From positions 1 to 54,365 of the forward strand of contig ONMN01000009.1 of the NCBI GenBank assembly GCA_900318885.1: a stretch of 54,365 bases of DNA, read 5' to 3'. Origin of the DNA: an uncultured Prevotellaceae bacterium (GTDB taxonomy: Bacteria > Bacteroidota > Bacteroidia > Bacteroidales > Bacteroidaceae). Shown here in pieces: positions 40,935 through 50,188 of the stretch; positions within the stretch are counted from its first letter, which is position 1; each line of letters begins with the position of its first letter. The notes beneath the pieces are model-generated. The model did not search any database, had not been told where the DNA came from, and saw only the letters and a list, made by a program, of their open reading frames with translations. Both the position numbers and the translations under genes were made by a program.

Positions 40935-41723
40935 TTATTTCGCTCCTGCTTTTAATCCTCTAATTACACTTGACGTAAAACCGGCATGCTCCATCTCGTT
41001 CAGTCCCTTGATGGTCACACCGCCAGGCGTCGTCACCAAGTCGATGGCGGCCTCGGGGTGCAACCCCGTTGCCTCTAGCAACTCTACGGCACCCTTCATC
41101 GTCTGCATTACGATGGCCTTCGCGTCGTCAGCCTTAAAGCCTAACTCTACGCCACCCTCTGCCGCAGCACGGATATAGCGCATGGCATAGGCGATGCCGC
41201 ACGATGCCAGTGTCGTGCCAGCACCCAGATGCTGCTCGTCGGTGATAATGGTCTTGCCCATGCTCTCGAACAACTTCACCACCTGGTCCGTATATTGCTG
41301 TGTCGCAGCAATAGCCGGCACGATGAACGTCATCGACGCCAGTTGTGCAATGGCGATGTTCGGAATGACGAGATACGTCGGAATCATCTTCCCTTCTTTT
41401 GTCATCCACTGTTTGATGCTCTCCGATTTGACGCCTGCAGCCACCACGACGAGTGTCTGCTGGTCGTAATCCATCACGTCGCGAATGCCAGTCAGCACCT
41501 GCTCCACGAGCCAGGGCTTGACAACCACGCATACGATATCGGCACCCTGTGCTGCCAACTGGTTGCTCGGCGTCGCCGTCACGCCCAAGTCAGCGAACTT
41601 GTCGCGTGTTGCACGCACGGGGTCGCTCACGCAGATGTCCTCGTTCTGGATATAGTCTCCCTTGATGAGCCCTTCAACGATGGCACCACCCATGGCACCG
41701 GCTCCGATTACTGATATCTTCAT
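40935..41723 (-). CDS. proC: Pyrroline-5-carboxylate reductase
   Basis: 262 residues. Last step of proline synthesis. Rossmann fold at the start with KISVIGAGAMGGAIVEGL, then DIVCVVVKPWLVEQVL, and the C-terminal dimer domain with GCxP-like region degenerate and the conserved MKGAVELLEATGLHPEAAIDLVTTPGGVTIKGL. All three proline genes (proA, proB, proC) are within this window on one strand, with arg genes between them. Confidence 0.93.
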   Translation of the reverse strand: MKISVIGAGAMGGAIVEGLIKGDYIQNEDICVSDPVRATRDKFADLGVTATPSNQLAAQGADIVCVVVKPWLVEQVLTGIRDVMDYDQQTLVVVAAGVKSESIKQWMTKEGKMIPTYLVIPNIAIAQLASMTFIVPAIAATQQYTDQVVKLFESMGKTIITDEQHLGAGTTLASCGIAYAMRYIRAAAEGGVELGFKADDAKAIVMQTMKGAVELLEATGLHPEAAIDLVTTPGGVTIKGLNEMEHAGFTSSVIRGLKAGAK

Positions 41724-41732
41724 TTCCTTTAC

Positions 41733-41756
41733 CGTTATTACGTTATAGCGAATTAA
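41733..41756. repeat. Octamer repeat at the argD-proC junction
   Basis: CGTTATTA, CGTTATAG, CGAATTAA; partly overlaps the 3' end of argD. Confidence 0.6.
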
Positions 41757-42888
41757 AAACCTTCTTTAGTTTCTCTATAAACTCGTCGGTCTCGGCCTTC
41801 GTCAGACACAGCGGTGGCAATAGGCGCAGAATGTTCTGTCCGGCACATCCCGTGAAGCAGTGCTCCTGATAAATCAGCGGCTGGCGCACGTCTTTGTGAG
41901 GGATGTCGAGGTCGATACCAATCATCAGGCCGCGACCACGCACGTCCTTGATATGGGGTTGCGTCTTTTGGAGTTCCTTCAGCTGTGCAATAAGGTATTC
42001 ACCAGTTTCGTGGGCATTCTCTACGATGTGTTCCTGTTCGTACACGTCGAGCACGGCGAGAGCTGCAGCACAAGCCAAATGGTTGCCACCGAACGTCGTG
42101 CCCAACTGTCCGTAGACGGGCTCGAAGTCGGGTGAGATAAGTACAGCACCCATGGGGAATCCGTTGGCAATACCTTTCGCCACGGTAATGATGTCGGGCT
42201 TGATGCCGAGCCACTGGTGGGCGAAGAACTTACCCGAACGTCCGTAGCCGCATTGTATCTCGTCGCAAATCAGCGTCACACCGAAGCGTTTGCAGGCGTA
42301 TGCCAAGTCCTGAGCAAACTTCGGCGTGGCCATTTGGATGCCACCGACGCCCTGAATACACTCGAGGATGACGGCAACGACGCCTCCACGCGACATCTCG
42401 CGCACCCACGGCTCAATGTCGTTCAATGGCAGGAACCGCACGTGGTGGTTGTCGTTCAGCGGAGCCACAATCTTCGGATTATTGGTTACCTCAACGGCCA
42501 AGGACGTACGTCCATGGAACGAGTGTTCACACGACAAAATGCGCGTGGCCTGCGGATTCTTAAACGATGCCAGCTTCAGTGCATTCTCGTTGGCCTCTGC
42601 ACCGCTGTTGATTAAGAACAGCTGGTAGTCGTCATAACCGCTGATCTTGCCCAGGCGCTCTGCCAGTTCTGCCTGCAATTTGTTAATCACCGAGTTTGAG
42701 TAAAACCCAATCTTCCCCAGTTGCTCCGTCACCTTATTAATATAGTGCGGATGCGAATGGCCGATGGAAATCACGGCGTGTCCGCCATAGAGGTCAAGAT
42801 ACTCCTGACCTTTGTCGTCCCAAACCTTACAGCCCCTGCCTTTAACGATGTTCACGTCGAACAGGGGATATACGTCAAATAGTTTCAT
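41743..42888 (-). CDS. argD: Acetylornithine/succinylornithine aminotransferase
   Basis: 381 residues. PLP-dependent class III aminotransferase that makes N-acyl-ornithine from the semialdehyde. Seen: YLDLYGGHAVISIGHSHPHY, FLINSGAEANENALKLA, FHGRTSLAVEVTNNPK, LICDEIQCGYGRSGKFFAHQ, and the PLP Lys in TVAKGIANGFPMGAVL. Only 24 nt separate it from the GH5 gene upstream and I see no promoter there, so it may be read from the GH5 promoter at present. Confidence 0.93.
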   Translation of the reverse strand: MKLFDVYPLFDVNIVKGRGCKVWDDKGQEYLDLYGGHAVISIGHSHPHYINKVTEQLGKIGFYSNSVINKLQAELAERLGKISGYDDYQLFLINSGAEANENALKLASFKNPQATRILSCEHSFHGRTSLAVEVTNNPKIVAPLNDNHHVRFLPLNDIEPWVREMSRGGVVAVILECIQGVGGIQMATPKFAQDLAYACKRFGVTLICDEIQCGYGRSGKFFAHQWLGIKPDIITVAKGIANGFPMGAVLISPDFEPVYGQLGTTFGGNHLACAAALAVLDVYEQEHIVENAHETGEYLIAQLKELQKTQPHIKDVRGRGLMIGIDLDIPHKDVRQPLIYQEHCFTGCAGQNILRLLPPLCLTKAETDEFIEKLKKVFNSL

Positions 42889-42912
42889 ATTCAGTCTAGT
42901 TCTATTTTCTTT

Positions 42913-44094
42913 TTATTCTCCCAGTTTCTTGCCGCTCATCAGGAGTTCAACCAACGGGCGGTCCTTGAATGTGTGACGCTGCTGGTCCCAGAAGCCAAAG
43001 TCGGCGTCGTAACACCATGTGGTCCAGGCAATGTTGAACTCGTCGAAAACAGTCAGCACGTCGCGATACCACTTGTAGGCCAGTTCGCGGTCAACGGGCT
43101 CATAGACGCCCCACTCGCCGCAGAACAACTGCAGGTCGTACTTCTTGGCAGCCTCGATGGCATCCTTGAACTGCTCGCGAATCTTGTCGATGTTCCACAC
43201 TTCTTCGGTATATGGCTTCAGCTCAGCCTTGATGGCATCGGGAGCAGCATCGTAGTCTTCCTTCGACACAAGCACGCCGGGATAGTTTACCTTACCCTTG
43301 TAGGCAGCACACAGTGGCGACCACCATGCACCGTAGTGCGTCAGCAGCATGGGGTTGTAGTAGTGGAACGACAGGATGATGTTCTTGTCGCCCTCGGGCA
43401 CCTTCAGATACTTCATCGTCTCATGTCCCTGCCAACGGTTCGAACCGATGACGAGCGTACGCTGAGGCTCCAGTTCGCGCAGAGCCTTGTGTACCTTTGC
43501 TACGAGGGCGTTCCACTGCTCATGCTCGTCGGCTACGGGCTCGTTCATGAATTCGTAGGCCACCCAGTCGTTGCTGCGGTTCTTCAGTGTGTCCGACAAC
43601 TGACGCCACAGATTCAGCAGACCTTCCTGCGCTTCCTCTGACGTGAACAGCGTGTTGGCAGTCTGACCGGCCTCGTTCACTGCATTGAAGTAGTGAGAAC
43701 GGATGATGTGCAAATCCACAATGGCTCTCAGGTCGTACTTGCGAGCCCAGTCGAGTGCATTGTTCAGCAGTCCCCAAGCCTCAGGCAGTTGCTTGCCGTC
43801 CTCGTCCCAGAACTGCACCTCGTCGATGGGAATGCGTACAAAGTCGAAGCCCAGCTCCTTCAAGCGGGCAAAGTCATCCTCCTGTATGTGCAGACGACGT
43901 GCCTCACCGCGCTGCTCCGACTGCGACAGCCAGTGGCTGATGTTCGTGCCGCGCTTGATGCGGAAGTTATTCACTTGTCCTGCCTGAGTCTCCTCTTGAG
44001 CCTGTTTCTGACTCTTGTTTCCGCAAGACGTGGTTACAAACAGTGCCGTTGCTATCATCACGGCCAGGGTGAAAATGCTCTTTCTTATACTCAT
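42913..44094 (-). CDS. GH5 cellulase-type glycoside hydrolase lipoprotein
   Basis: 393 residues from the ATG at 44094 (MSIRKSIF); the reading frame upstream runs through repeats. Lipoprotein signal ending VTTSC, then GH5 catalytic domain: RGTNISHWLSQ, GFDFVRIPIDEVQFW, AIVDLHIIRSHYF, the acid/base Glu in VAYEFMNEPVAD, HYYNPMLLTHYGAWW, and the nucleophile Glu in LFCGEWGVYEP. The family cuts beta-1,4-glucans or mannans; the exact substrate is not clear. It stands in the accessory block between argC and argD. Confidence 0.92.
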   Translation of the reverse strand: MSIRKSIFTLAVMIATALFVTTSCGNKSQKQAQEETQAGQVNNFRIKRGTNISHWLSQSEQRGEARRLHIQEDDFARLKELGFDFVRIPIDEVQFWDEDGKQLPEAWGLLNNALDWARKYDLRAIVDLHIIRSHYFNAVNEAGQTANTLFTSEEAQEGLLNLWRQLSDTLKNRSNDWVAYEFMNEPVADEHEQWNALVAKVHKALRELEPQRTLVIGSNRWQGHETMKYLKVPEGDKNIILSFHYYNPMLLTHYGAWWSPLCAAYKGKVNYPGVLVSKEDYDAAPDAIKAELKPYTEEVWNIDKIREQFKDAIEAAKKYDLQLFCGEWGVYEPVDRELAYKWYRDVLTVFDEFNIAWTTWCYDADFGFWDQQRHTFKDRPLVELLMSGKKLGE

Positions 44095-44123
44095 AATTGT
44101 TCTGGGTAATACATTACAGCCTG

Positions 44124-44131
44124 CAAAGATA
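44124..44131 (-). promoter_or_regulatory. -7 element of the GH5 gene
   Basis: TATCTTTG on the minus strand, 29 nt from the ATG. No clear TTTG at -33, so an activator may be needed. Confidence 0.5.
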
Positions 44132-44193
44132 GTGCAAAAAAACGAGAAATCGGCATCTTTCCCCGTTTTTTTGCAGATAGTTTTAGTATTTTC

Positions 44194-44276
44194 AATTACT
44201 CTAAGAGTAATTTGAATTATTCCGGGACTATTTTCAGATACTCCGGAAGTATTTTCAAATACTCCGGAAGTAATGG
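44194..44276. repeat. Four 21-bp dyad iterons upstream of the GH5 gene
   Basis: Units start at 44194, 44215, 44236 and 44257, an exact 21-bp period. Each has a dyad of the form ATACT-CCGGA-AGTAT (units 3 and 4) or ATTACT-CTAAG-AGTAAT (unit 1); unit 2 is degenerate. They lie on one face of the helix, upstream of the GH5 -7 element at 44124-44131, and look like a regulator array. Confidence 0.65.
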
Positions 44277-44300
44277 ACGGCGCCATTTTTCCGGCTCTTT

Positions 44301-44774
44301 CTAAAGGTATAAAAATCGGTTGCGGGCGGCCGCCCGCATCAATTCGGCCTCCCGCCCGCAATAATAAGCACGGCCGCCCACATTAATGCGGGCGGCCGCC
44401 CGAATCCGATTACCTAGGCATTCGCTCCCTGCTACATCCCTGCAAAAAACCTGTTTGCACGGCACTCTCCCCCTGTTTGCACGGGCTGCTCGTTTGCGGA
44501 TTTCCCAATCATCGTCATCGCCCCAGTCTTCGTCCTCCCAGGGGTCTTCTCCTGGCTCCCAAGAGGTAGGCGTACTGATGCCATCTTCATCTTTCACAAT
44601 GACGATGTGCTCAATTTCTCCCGTCTCGCTCAGTTCTACATCGGCGAAATACAGGTTCTTGATGTTATCGCCATCGATCTCGCCAGAGCAGACAGTTATG
44701 GTCGTGTAGACATTTATCTGCCCATAGTGATGTAACCATCACCAGGCCAAGAAGGGTTAGTAGTATCTTTTTCA
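44301..44774 (-). pseudogene. Degraded small secreted protein gene
   Basis: ATG at 44772-44774 opens a signal peptide (MKKILLTLLGLVMVTSLWAD), but that frame stops after 36 residues (KCLHDHNCLLWRDRWR). The likely body lies in another frame: INVYTTITVCSGEIDGDNIKNLYFADVELSETGEIEHIVIVKDEDG...EDPWEDEDWGDDDDWEIRKR. That frame has no start of its own near the front. After about DDDDWEIRKRA the frame runs through the palindrome cluster, giving Arg/Ala-rich sequence that is unlikely to be native. So both the junction and the 3' end appear damaged. A -7 element TATCTTTG is at 44809-44816. Confidence 0.55.
44322..44402. repeat. Cluster of GC-rich palindromes
   Basis: GCGGGCGGCCGCCCGC at 44322-44337 and its near copy at 44388-44402 are perfect palindromes; two degenerate versions lie between (44345-44359, about 44370-44382). 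The surrounding DNA is AT-rich. The cluster overwrites the 3' end of the degraded gene at 44301-44774. Confidence 0.65.
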
Positions 44775-44873
44775 TTGTATTTGGGTTATTAATTATCGAT
44801 TATTTTCCGCAAAGATACGGAAAAGGAGCGATATATCGACTAACACTTTTTGCAAATCGAGCTCTGTTGAAAT

Positions 44874-47841
44874 CTACGGTTGGCCGTAGGGCTTTAGGCT
44901 GCCTCGCGCAGGATCCCAGACACCAATGGTGATGGAGTAGCCCTGTGTTTCGTCTAAAGAATACTCTATGGTCTTTACCTCGTTATTGCCATCAACCTTG
45001 GTAACAGAAGTCCTTCTGAATCCTGTAATGTATTTGCTGGCGAGGTCGTTGGGCGTCGTTTCTGAAGATGCTTTATAGCCTTCGCAAACATAATAACCGC
45101 CAGGTACAGGAGTGCTCCAGTTATAGAAAGGAACATTTATGATATTGAATGAGTAGGTGTCGGTGACAGTAGCCCTATGCCAGACTTTGCCTGTCGTTTC
45201 ATACGTATGTTCACTTTCTCTCGTTACGGTATAACTTACTGTTCCGCTGACGACATCGTCTTCATCCTCTTCTCCATTGCGCTGAATAGTTAGATTGATA
45301 TTCCAATTGCCGTCTGTATAGATAGTCAAAACGGAATAGACAGGATTACCATCAACATCGAATCCAATAGAACCCTCATTGCCCATGTCAATAGTTGCTG
45401 TCTCTGACCCGCTGGCATGCAAAGTAGCACCGGTTTCCGTAACCTGTGAGGTGCAATAAACAGGCTGATGGTTTGCGTAAAGACGTGGGAAATAACTGAT
45501 GATGCCTTCAGACTCCGTTTGACGAGTATCCTTGTTATAGAAAGTTGTCATAGCACTCAAATCAACAAAGAGCCCCGTATAGGTTACTCTGCTGGCATCC
45601 TGTTCAACATTGATAGTACGCTCTACAGAGCCATATGTGTTTGTTGCCTTGATGGATATGACACCCGAACGCGTAGTTGCAGACTTGTTTTCTTCGGCGC
45701 CGATATGGAGTATTCCGTTGTCTTTATCATAGTTGTAGAACAGCCATGAACCTCCTGACTTGGAGAAGGTCAGCGATTCACAATTGGTATCTATACTGAC
45801 GGTTGTCATTTCTTCGACAACAGCGGGCAATGACACCATCGTCTTTGACACTTCAAGCACAGGCAAGATGACATTCTCTGCATACTGAACAACTGTTACC
45901 GTATCTCTAAGTTCTTCGCCTTCAAGTGTCTTCACGCAGACAATAATAGAGTCGGAGCGTGTCTCACCAGTATCATTGCGCTGAGCATCCACCTATGTCT
46001 TGATATCTGACGTTGGTGCTGGCCGTAAACGTGCTCGTGCCACCTTGGAACTCGAAGTTCAGATAGTCAGGCGTAACCGTCACTTGTCCACTCTCTGCCT
46101 GCGCAGTGAATTCTATGAATGGTTTGGCCAACAACTCGTAGTCGAAGACTTTCGTAATGGGGAAGAGTTTATACTGCTGGCCATGATTTAGCCCCTTGAG
46201 CTTGATGGAATATCTCATGGGCGTCTCGTTGTAGTAGGAACTTGAGAACCACAGGTTGTTACCCACACGCTTGTTCTGGCTGTCGTAGACGGCAAAGCCG
46301 ATGGGATTGGGCATCAGTGTATTACGGCTAACTGCTGCTGATGCGATGTCAGCCTTGAGGTTGGGATTGTAGTTGACAGCGACATCGCTGAACCGGGGCA
46401 CCAGTCCGCCCTCGAAATCGCTGCCAAGATCCCAGTCGAACAGTGACTCCTTGTATTTCCAGTTGCCAAATTGTGCCTCGGCATTGCCTGCCATGTAAAA
46501 ACCAAATTTGAGCGCCCCGTCACGGTTCAGAAGGTCATAAGCGTAGGTTGACTCACCATTGATGGTCGTAAAATCGAGCGAAGTCTCGTTTGATACCAGT
46601 TCGGCTTCGATTTCAGCCTTTGCCCCTGCTTCGACACTTAAACCCACTTTCCCTGTTTTTTTTGAAATCAAAATACCAGGCGTTGCCATGTTCAGTTCTA
46701 CGTACGGACCGGCGGTAAGAGTAGCCTTTCCGCTGACTTTATATGTGAACTCATTCTTTAGCATTTTGGACATTGTGGTACACATACTCTGACTCTCGTC
46801 GTTCTTCCAGTCGCAATTATACTGTGAATTAGCATAAGCCATATAAGAAACCAGTTTATGGGCTTCGGCAGTCACCTCCCCACCGATACCAGCCTTTGCT
46901 CCTGCCTCAAAATCGATGCAGAAGGGGGAGTCGGGAATCCACCATGTCTTTTGGAGGAAAGGCTCACTCTTATAGTCGGTGGATCCTTTGGCAGTCAATT
47001 TCATGTCAAACCATGTGCGCATCTCCATGCGTACCGTGGCATCGCAGTATATATAGCCAGCAATGGAACCGACATTTAAGAAACCGCGGGCACTTAGCTT
47101 GCCAAGGACACCAAAATCGACATATCCTTCACCAGAGAAATCGCTTCCATCATAACCGAGTTCAGGAACTTCAAGGTGAAAAATCTCCACGGGAACCGTC
47201 AATTCCAGTATACCGCTTTGCCCGTTCTTGGCCCGATGAATCGCGTGTGCCGTCGCAGCATCTACCATGTCACCTTCGACACCAACCTTGCAGACATAGT
47301 GGTCGAAGAGTTCCGTCAGGTCAGCCTGCTCGCAGTTGACGGTGATGCCGTCGGCTCCGTTGCTGATACTCAGTACCTTGCAATAAAAACCACCTGGCAG
47401 GTAGTCACGGCTTTCTGTCGTCACCAGTTTGTCGCCGGGGGAAGGAATAAGTCCTGCCGGTGTTGAAGGTGAAAGCAAAAGTGTCTTAACACTGTCGCTA
47501 CCTATGACGTAACTCCACAAATCACTTTCCGTAGTGGCTTTTACGTCTTCTTTATATACCGTCTCAGGTGTGACAAAGGTTATGCTGTCGATGGCCGAAA
47601 TGGGGATGCGGAATACAGAGTCCATCGCATATACCTCTTGCACGACATAGTCGTCGTGCTCTACGCCCAGCGTGTCTACCTTGCTGTAGCTGATGTGGTC
47701 GATATCATCGTAGAAAAAACCGTTGAAGGCGCCATCATTACGGAAAATATACAGTGCATCCTGCGTCTGCTGGGCGCTGGCGGGCTGGATATTGAGCATG
47801 CCCAATATTGCCGTTAATAGATAAAGGAAATAGCGTTTCAT
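44874..47841 (-). pseudogene. Large secreted BACON-domain protein gene with a frame break
   Basis: The 5' frame (ATG at 47841, stop near 45973) encodes 622 residues: signal peptide MKRYFLYLLTAILGMLNIQPASA, a long beta-rich region, and at its end the start of a BACON-like domain (VTPDYLNFEFQGGTSTFTAST). The matching second half of that domain (VDAQRNDTGETRSDSIIVCVKTLEGEELRDTVTVVQYAE) begins in another frame that runs on for about 370 residues and contains another BACON-like repeat (LEVSKTMVSLPAVVEEMTTVSIDTNCESLTFS...RSGVISIKATNTYGSVERTINVEQ). The break is near 45990 and not in a homopolymer. BACON domains are usually carbohydrate- or mucin-linked. Coupled to the upstream gene by an ATGA overlap. 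Confidence 0.7.
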
Positions 47842-48314
47842 GGCTTAATGATTTTATAAGTTACATTGTCGGCTTTTACCAGATACACCCCTTTGGGCAG
47901 TTCAGAGAGATTCAGGCGATAGGTTCCTGAACGATGGGCAGTGAGCTGACGAAGCAGTTTTCCATCGAGGGAGTAGATGTCTACAGAGGCACCCTGCTTC
48001 AACTGACTGATTACTAGAACTCCGTCTTTGTAGCCGACTTCTGTAGGGTCGACAGCCTTTTCATCGATACCTGAGGGATCCTTTTTGATATAAGTAAAAC
48101 GGAGTACATCGCTGAGGGCAAACGTAACAGTCTCTTTCTCGGTGACAACCTTTAAATCGGTGCCTTCAAACGTGACGTTGGGCTTATCTTTTAGGATGAA
48201 AGCGGTCTCAGCGCCATTCTTCGTTTTCACGACTAGCGTGTTCTCGGCTTTATCTGCCCAAGCTCCAATAGCAATCGCTACATAAAAAAATAAAAAAAGG
48301 AATCTTTTAGTCAT
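47838..48314 (-). CDS. Small secreted protein with T9SS-type C-terminal domain
   Basis: 158 residues from the ATG at 48314. Signal peptide MTKRFLFLFFYVAIAIGAWA, then a beta-rich unit (TLVVKTKNGAETAFILKDKPNVTFEGTDLKVVTEKETVTFALSDVLRFTYI) of a kind seen near many Bacteroidales tags. Residues 80-158 form a full-length sorting domain: DGVLVISQLKQGASVDIYSLDGKLLRQL...LNLSELPKGVYLVKADNVTYKIIKP. It seems to be little more than a spacer and tag. It overlaps the start of the BACON gene (ATGA) and follows the Kelch-AraC regulator by 23 nt. Confidence 0.75.
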   Translation of the reverse strand: MTKRFLFLFFYVAIAIGAWADKAENTLVVKTKNGAETAFILKDKPNVTFEGTDLKVVTEKETVTFALSDVLRFTYIKKDPSGIDEKAVDPTEVGYKDGVLVISQLKQGASVDIYSLDGKLLRQLTAHRSGTYRLNLSELPKGVYLVKADNVTYKIIKP

Positions 48315-48337
48315 AATAGTATTGTATAATTGGTTTG

Positions 48338-50035
48338 TTATGTGTTGTTTTGTGGGGTGGCCTTCCATTCAGTGGGGGTCATGCCGGTATGTTCCTTGAA
48401 GTAGCGGGTCATGGCTTTGTCGTTGGTAAAGCCGGACTCGATTGCTACGGAGGAGATTTTCATTTCTGGATGTTCGAGCAACAGACGCTTGGCATGCTCC
48501 AGGCGATATTCGTTGACGAACTGCGTCAAGGAACAGCCTCGTTCCGCTCTTATGCAATCGGAAATGTAGCGGATGTTGGTGTCGAGGGCTGACGCAATGT
48601 CGGAGACTTTGAGGCCTTGTTGAAGGTAGAGTTGCTGACCATCCATCAGGTCGCAGATGCGGTGCATTAACTGTTCGTTTTCTCTTTGGGAGTGTGGCGT
48701 TGTAATCTCCTTTGCAGCCGAATCTGATTGCTCTTCTGGTTCGGACTGCGGATGCGGTCTTCTGTGCCTCAATACATAGGCAAAAGCAACGGCCACGAGC
48801 AACACAACAGCCAACGACCACAAGAGCCAGCCGTTGAGAACTGAAGACGCCGTTGAACCGTCGTCGTTGAAACGCAGGAGCCAAACGGAGGCCGATGGCG
48901 AGAAATTGCTGTTCGGTTCTACACCCACACCGCCTGTCAACATCAGATTGCCTTCGGTGGTCAGTACGGGGATGGTCAGCATGCCGGCCTCGGGTAGTGG
49001 GTCGGTATGATAGAGGGTAAGGGGCGCTGGCGTCTTGGAATAATCAATGCAGAGCACGTACAGACGGCTAGTCGCGTCGAAACCGACTACGTAGCCGCGC
49101 TGGTGCTGGCGGTCGGCATAGACGGGAGTGATGTATCTGATGGTTCCCCACTGGCTCTTCATCGGGACGGGCGTTGAAGTGGGCAAGGGAGTGAATATGG
49201 TGTCGCGTACATCAATGATGGCCAGCTGGCCGTCCTTATTTTCTACGGGCATCAGGTAACGGAACAGGCCCTTCGCCTCGTCTCCGATGAAACTGTCGTC
49301 GCTATGTTGTACGAGGTCGTATCGTAGAGGTTTCCAATTGTCAAACAATTCGTTGCGGAACGGCTCGCCGTACAGTCTGTCGATGACGATGGTGTCGATG
49401 GGGTTGCCGTGGAAATCGTAGCCTGCCACTATCAATGCGTTGCCATTTGAGGTCCGGAACACATGAGGCAGGCTGCGCGACTGGGCGACATACTTGACAT
49501 GCGAGAACGTCGCCTTGCCGTCGAACATCTCGATGGCGTCGTCGGCATACCAGTTGCCGGCAATCATCACGCGTCCGCTGTCGAGTTCTACAGCGGCGCC
49601 GGAAACGCGCTTCTTGTCGAGACAACCAAAACCATTGAACTGATGGGTTACGGGGTCGTATAGCTCCACCTCGTAACTCTGGCCGATGCCGAGATTATCT
49701 TTGAAACCACCTGCCAACAGCACCTTGCCGGACTTCATCACGATTGAAATACCGCCGTCGTGGTTATAGACGGTTTGCAACTGGTGCCATTCGCCGTCTT
49801 TCAGATACTCTGCCGTAGGGGTCAGCACAAAACCAGAGGTATGACCGCCCACTACCGTCACTTCGCCATTTACCAGAATGGCCGAGTGGCCACTGCGGGG
49901 AACGTTCATGTCGGGCAACCGTTCTGCCTCAATCCTGATGACAGGACAATTCACCTTATCAACGCCATCGGCTGCCGACTTTGAAGTCATCAGCAGGGCT
50001 ATGAATAATAGAATAAGGTAAATGCGCTGTCTCAT
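48338..50035 (-). CDS. Membrane regulator: periplasmic Kelch-like propeller, one membrane segment, AraC DNA-binding domain
   Basis: 565 residues. Signal/membrane start MRQRIYLILLFIALLMTSKSA, then Kelch-like beta-propeller blades at about 40-390 (MNVPRSGHSAILVNGEVTVVGGHTSG, GKVLLAGGFKDNLG, GRVMIAGNWYADDAIEMFDG, GNLMLTGGVGVEP). One membrane segment at about 415-437 (GWLLWSLAVVLLVAVAFAYVL), then a cytoplasmic AraC domain at about 470-560 (LKVSDIASALDTNIRYISDCI; SSVAIESGFTNDKAMTRYFKEHTGMTPTEW). No histidine kinase or receiver domain lies between, unlike hybrid two-component sensors. It probably senses a glycan or peptide and acts on the genes just downstream. Confidence 0.85.
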   Translation of the reverse strand: MRQRIYLILLFIALLMTSKSAADGVDKVNCPVIRIEAERLPDMNVPRSGHSAILVNGEVTVVGGHTSGFVLTPTAEYLKDGEWHQLQTVYNHDGGISIVMKSGKVLLAGGFKDNLGIGQSYEVELYDPVTHQFNGFGCLDKKRVSGAAVELDSGRVMIAGNWYADDAIEMFDGKATFSHVKYVAQSRSLPHVFRTSNGNALIVAGYDFHGNPIDTIVIDRLYGEPFRNELFDNWKPLRYDLVQHSDDSFIGDEAKGLFRYLMPVENKDGQLAIIDVRDTIFTPLPTSTPVPMKSQWGTIRYITPVYADRQHQRGYVVGFDATSRLYVLCIDYSKTPAPLTLYHTDPLPEAGMLTIPVLTTEGNLMLTGGVGVEPNSNFSPSASVWLLRFNDDGSTASSVLNGWLLWSLAVVLLVAVAFAYVLRHRRPHPQSEPEEQSDSAAKEITTPHSQRENEQLMHRICDLMDGQQLYLQQGLKVSDIASALDTNIRYISDCIRAERGCSLTQFVNEYRLEHAKRLLLEHPEMKISSVAIESGFTNDKAMTRYFKEHTGMTPTEWKATPQNNT

Positions 50036-50065
50036 ACTTTTTGGGCATTTCTCGTTTGTTGGCTA

Positions 50066-50096
50066 CAAAGGTAGGCAAAAGACGCCAGATAAACAA
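50066..50096 (-). promoter_or_regulatory. Promoter of the Kelch-AraC unit
   Basis: Minus strand TTG (50094-50096), 20 nt, TACCTTTG (50066-50073), 30 nt upstream of the ATG. Confidence 0.65.
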
Positions 50097-50102
50097 GCAA
50101 TA

Positions 50103-50137
50103 GCGAAAAAAAGCCCGACAAATTCGGAATTTGTCGG
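50103..50137 (-). terminator. Rho-independent terminator after argC
   Basis: Perfect palindrome CCGACAAATTC/GAATTTGTCGG (50115-50137), followed on the minus strand by gcTTTTTTTcgc. It ends the argR-GNAT-argG-argC unit. Confidence 0.85.
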
Positions 50138-50188
50138 ACGATTTCAGCTTTTGGGTGTCCTCAGCCGGGCTTTGCACGGTGACTTTTC

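Noticed and set aside
42913-50035. The accessory block as an integrative element or prophage
   Set aside because: No integrase, transposase or flanking direct repeats were seen; only gene order suggests insertion.
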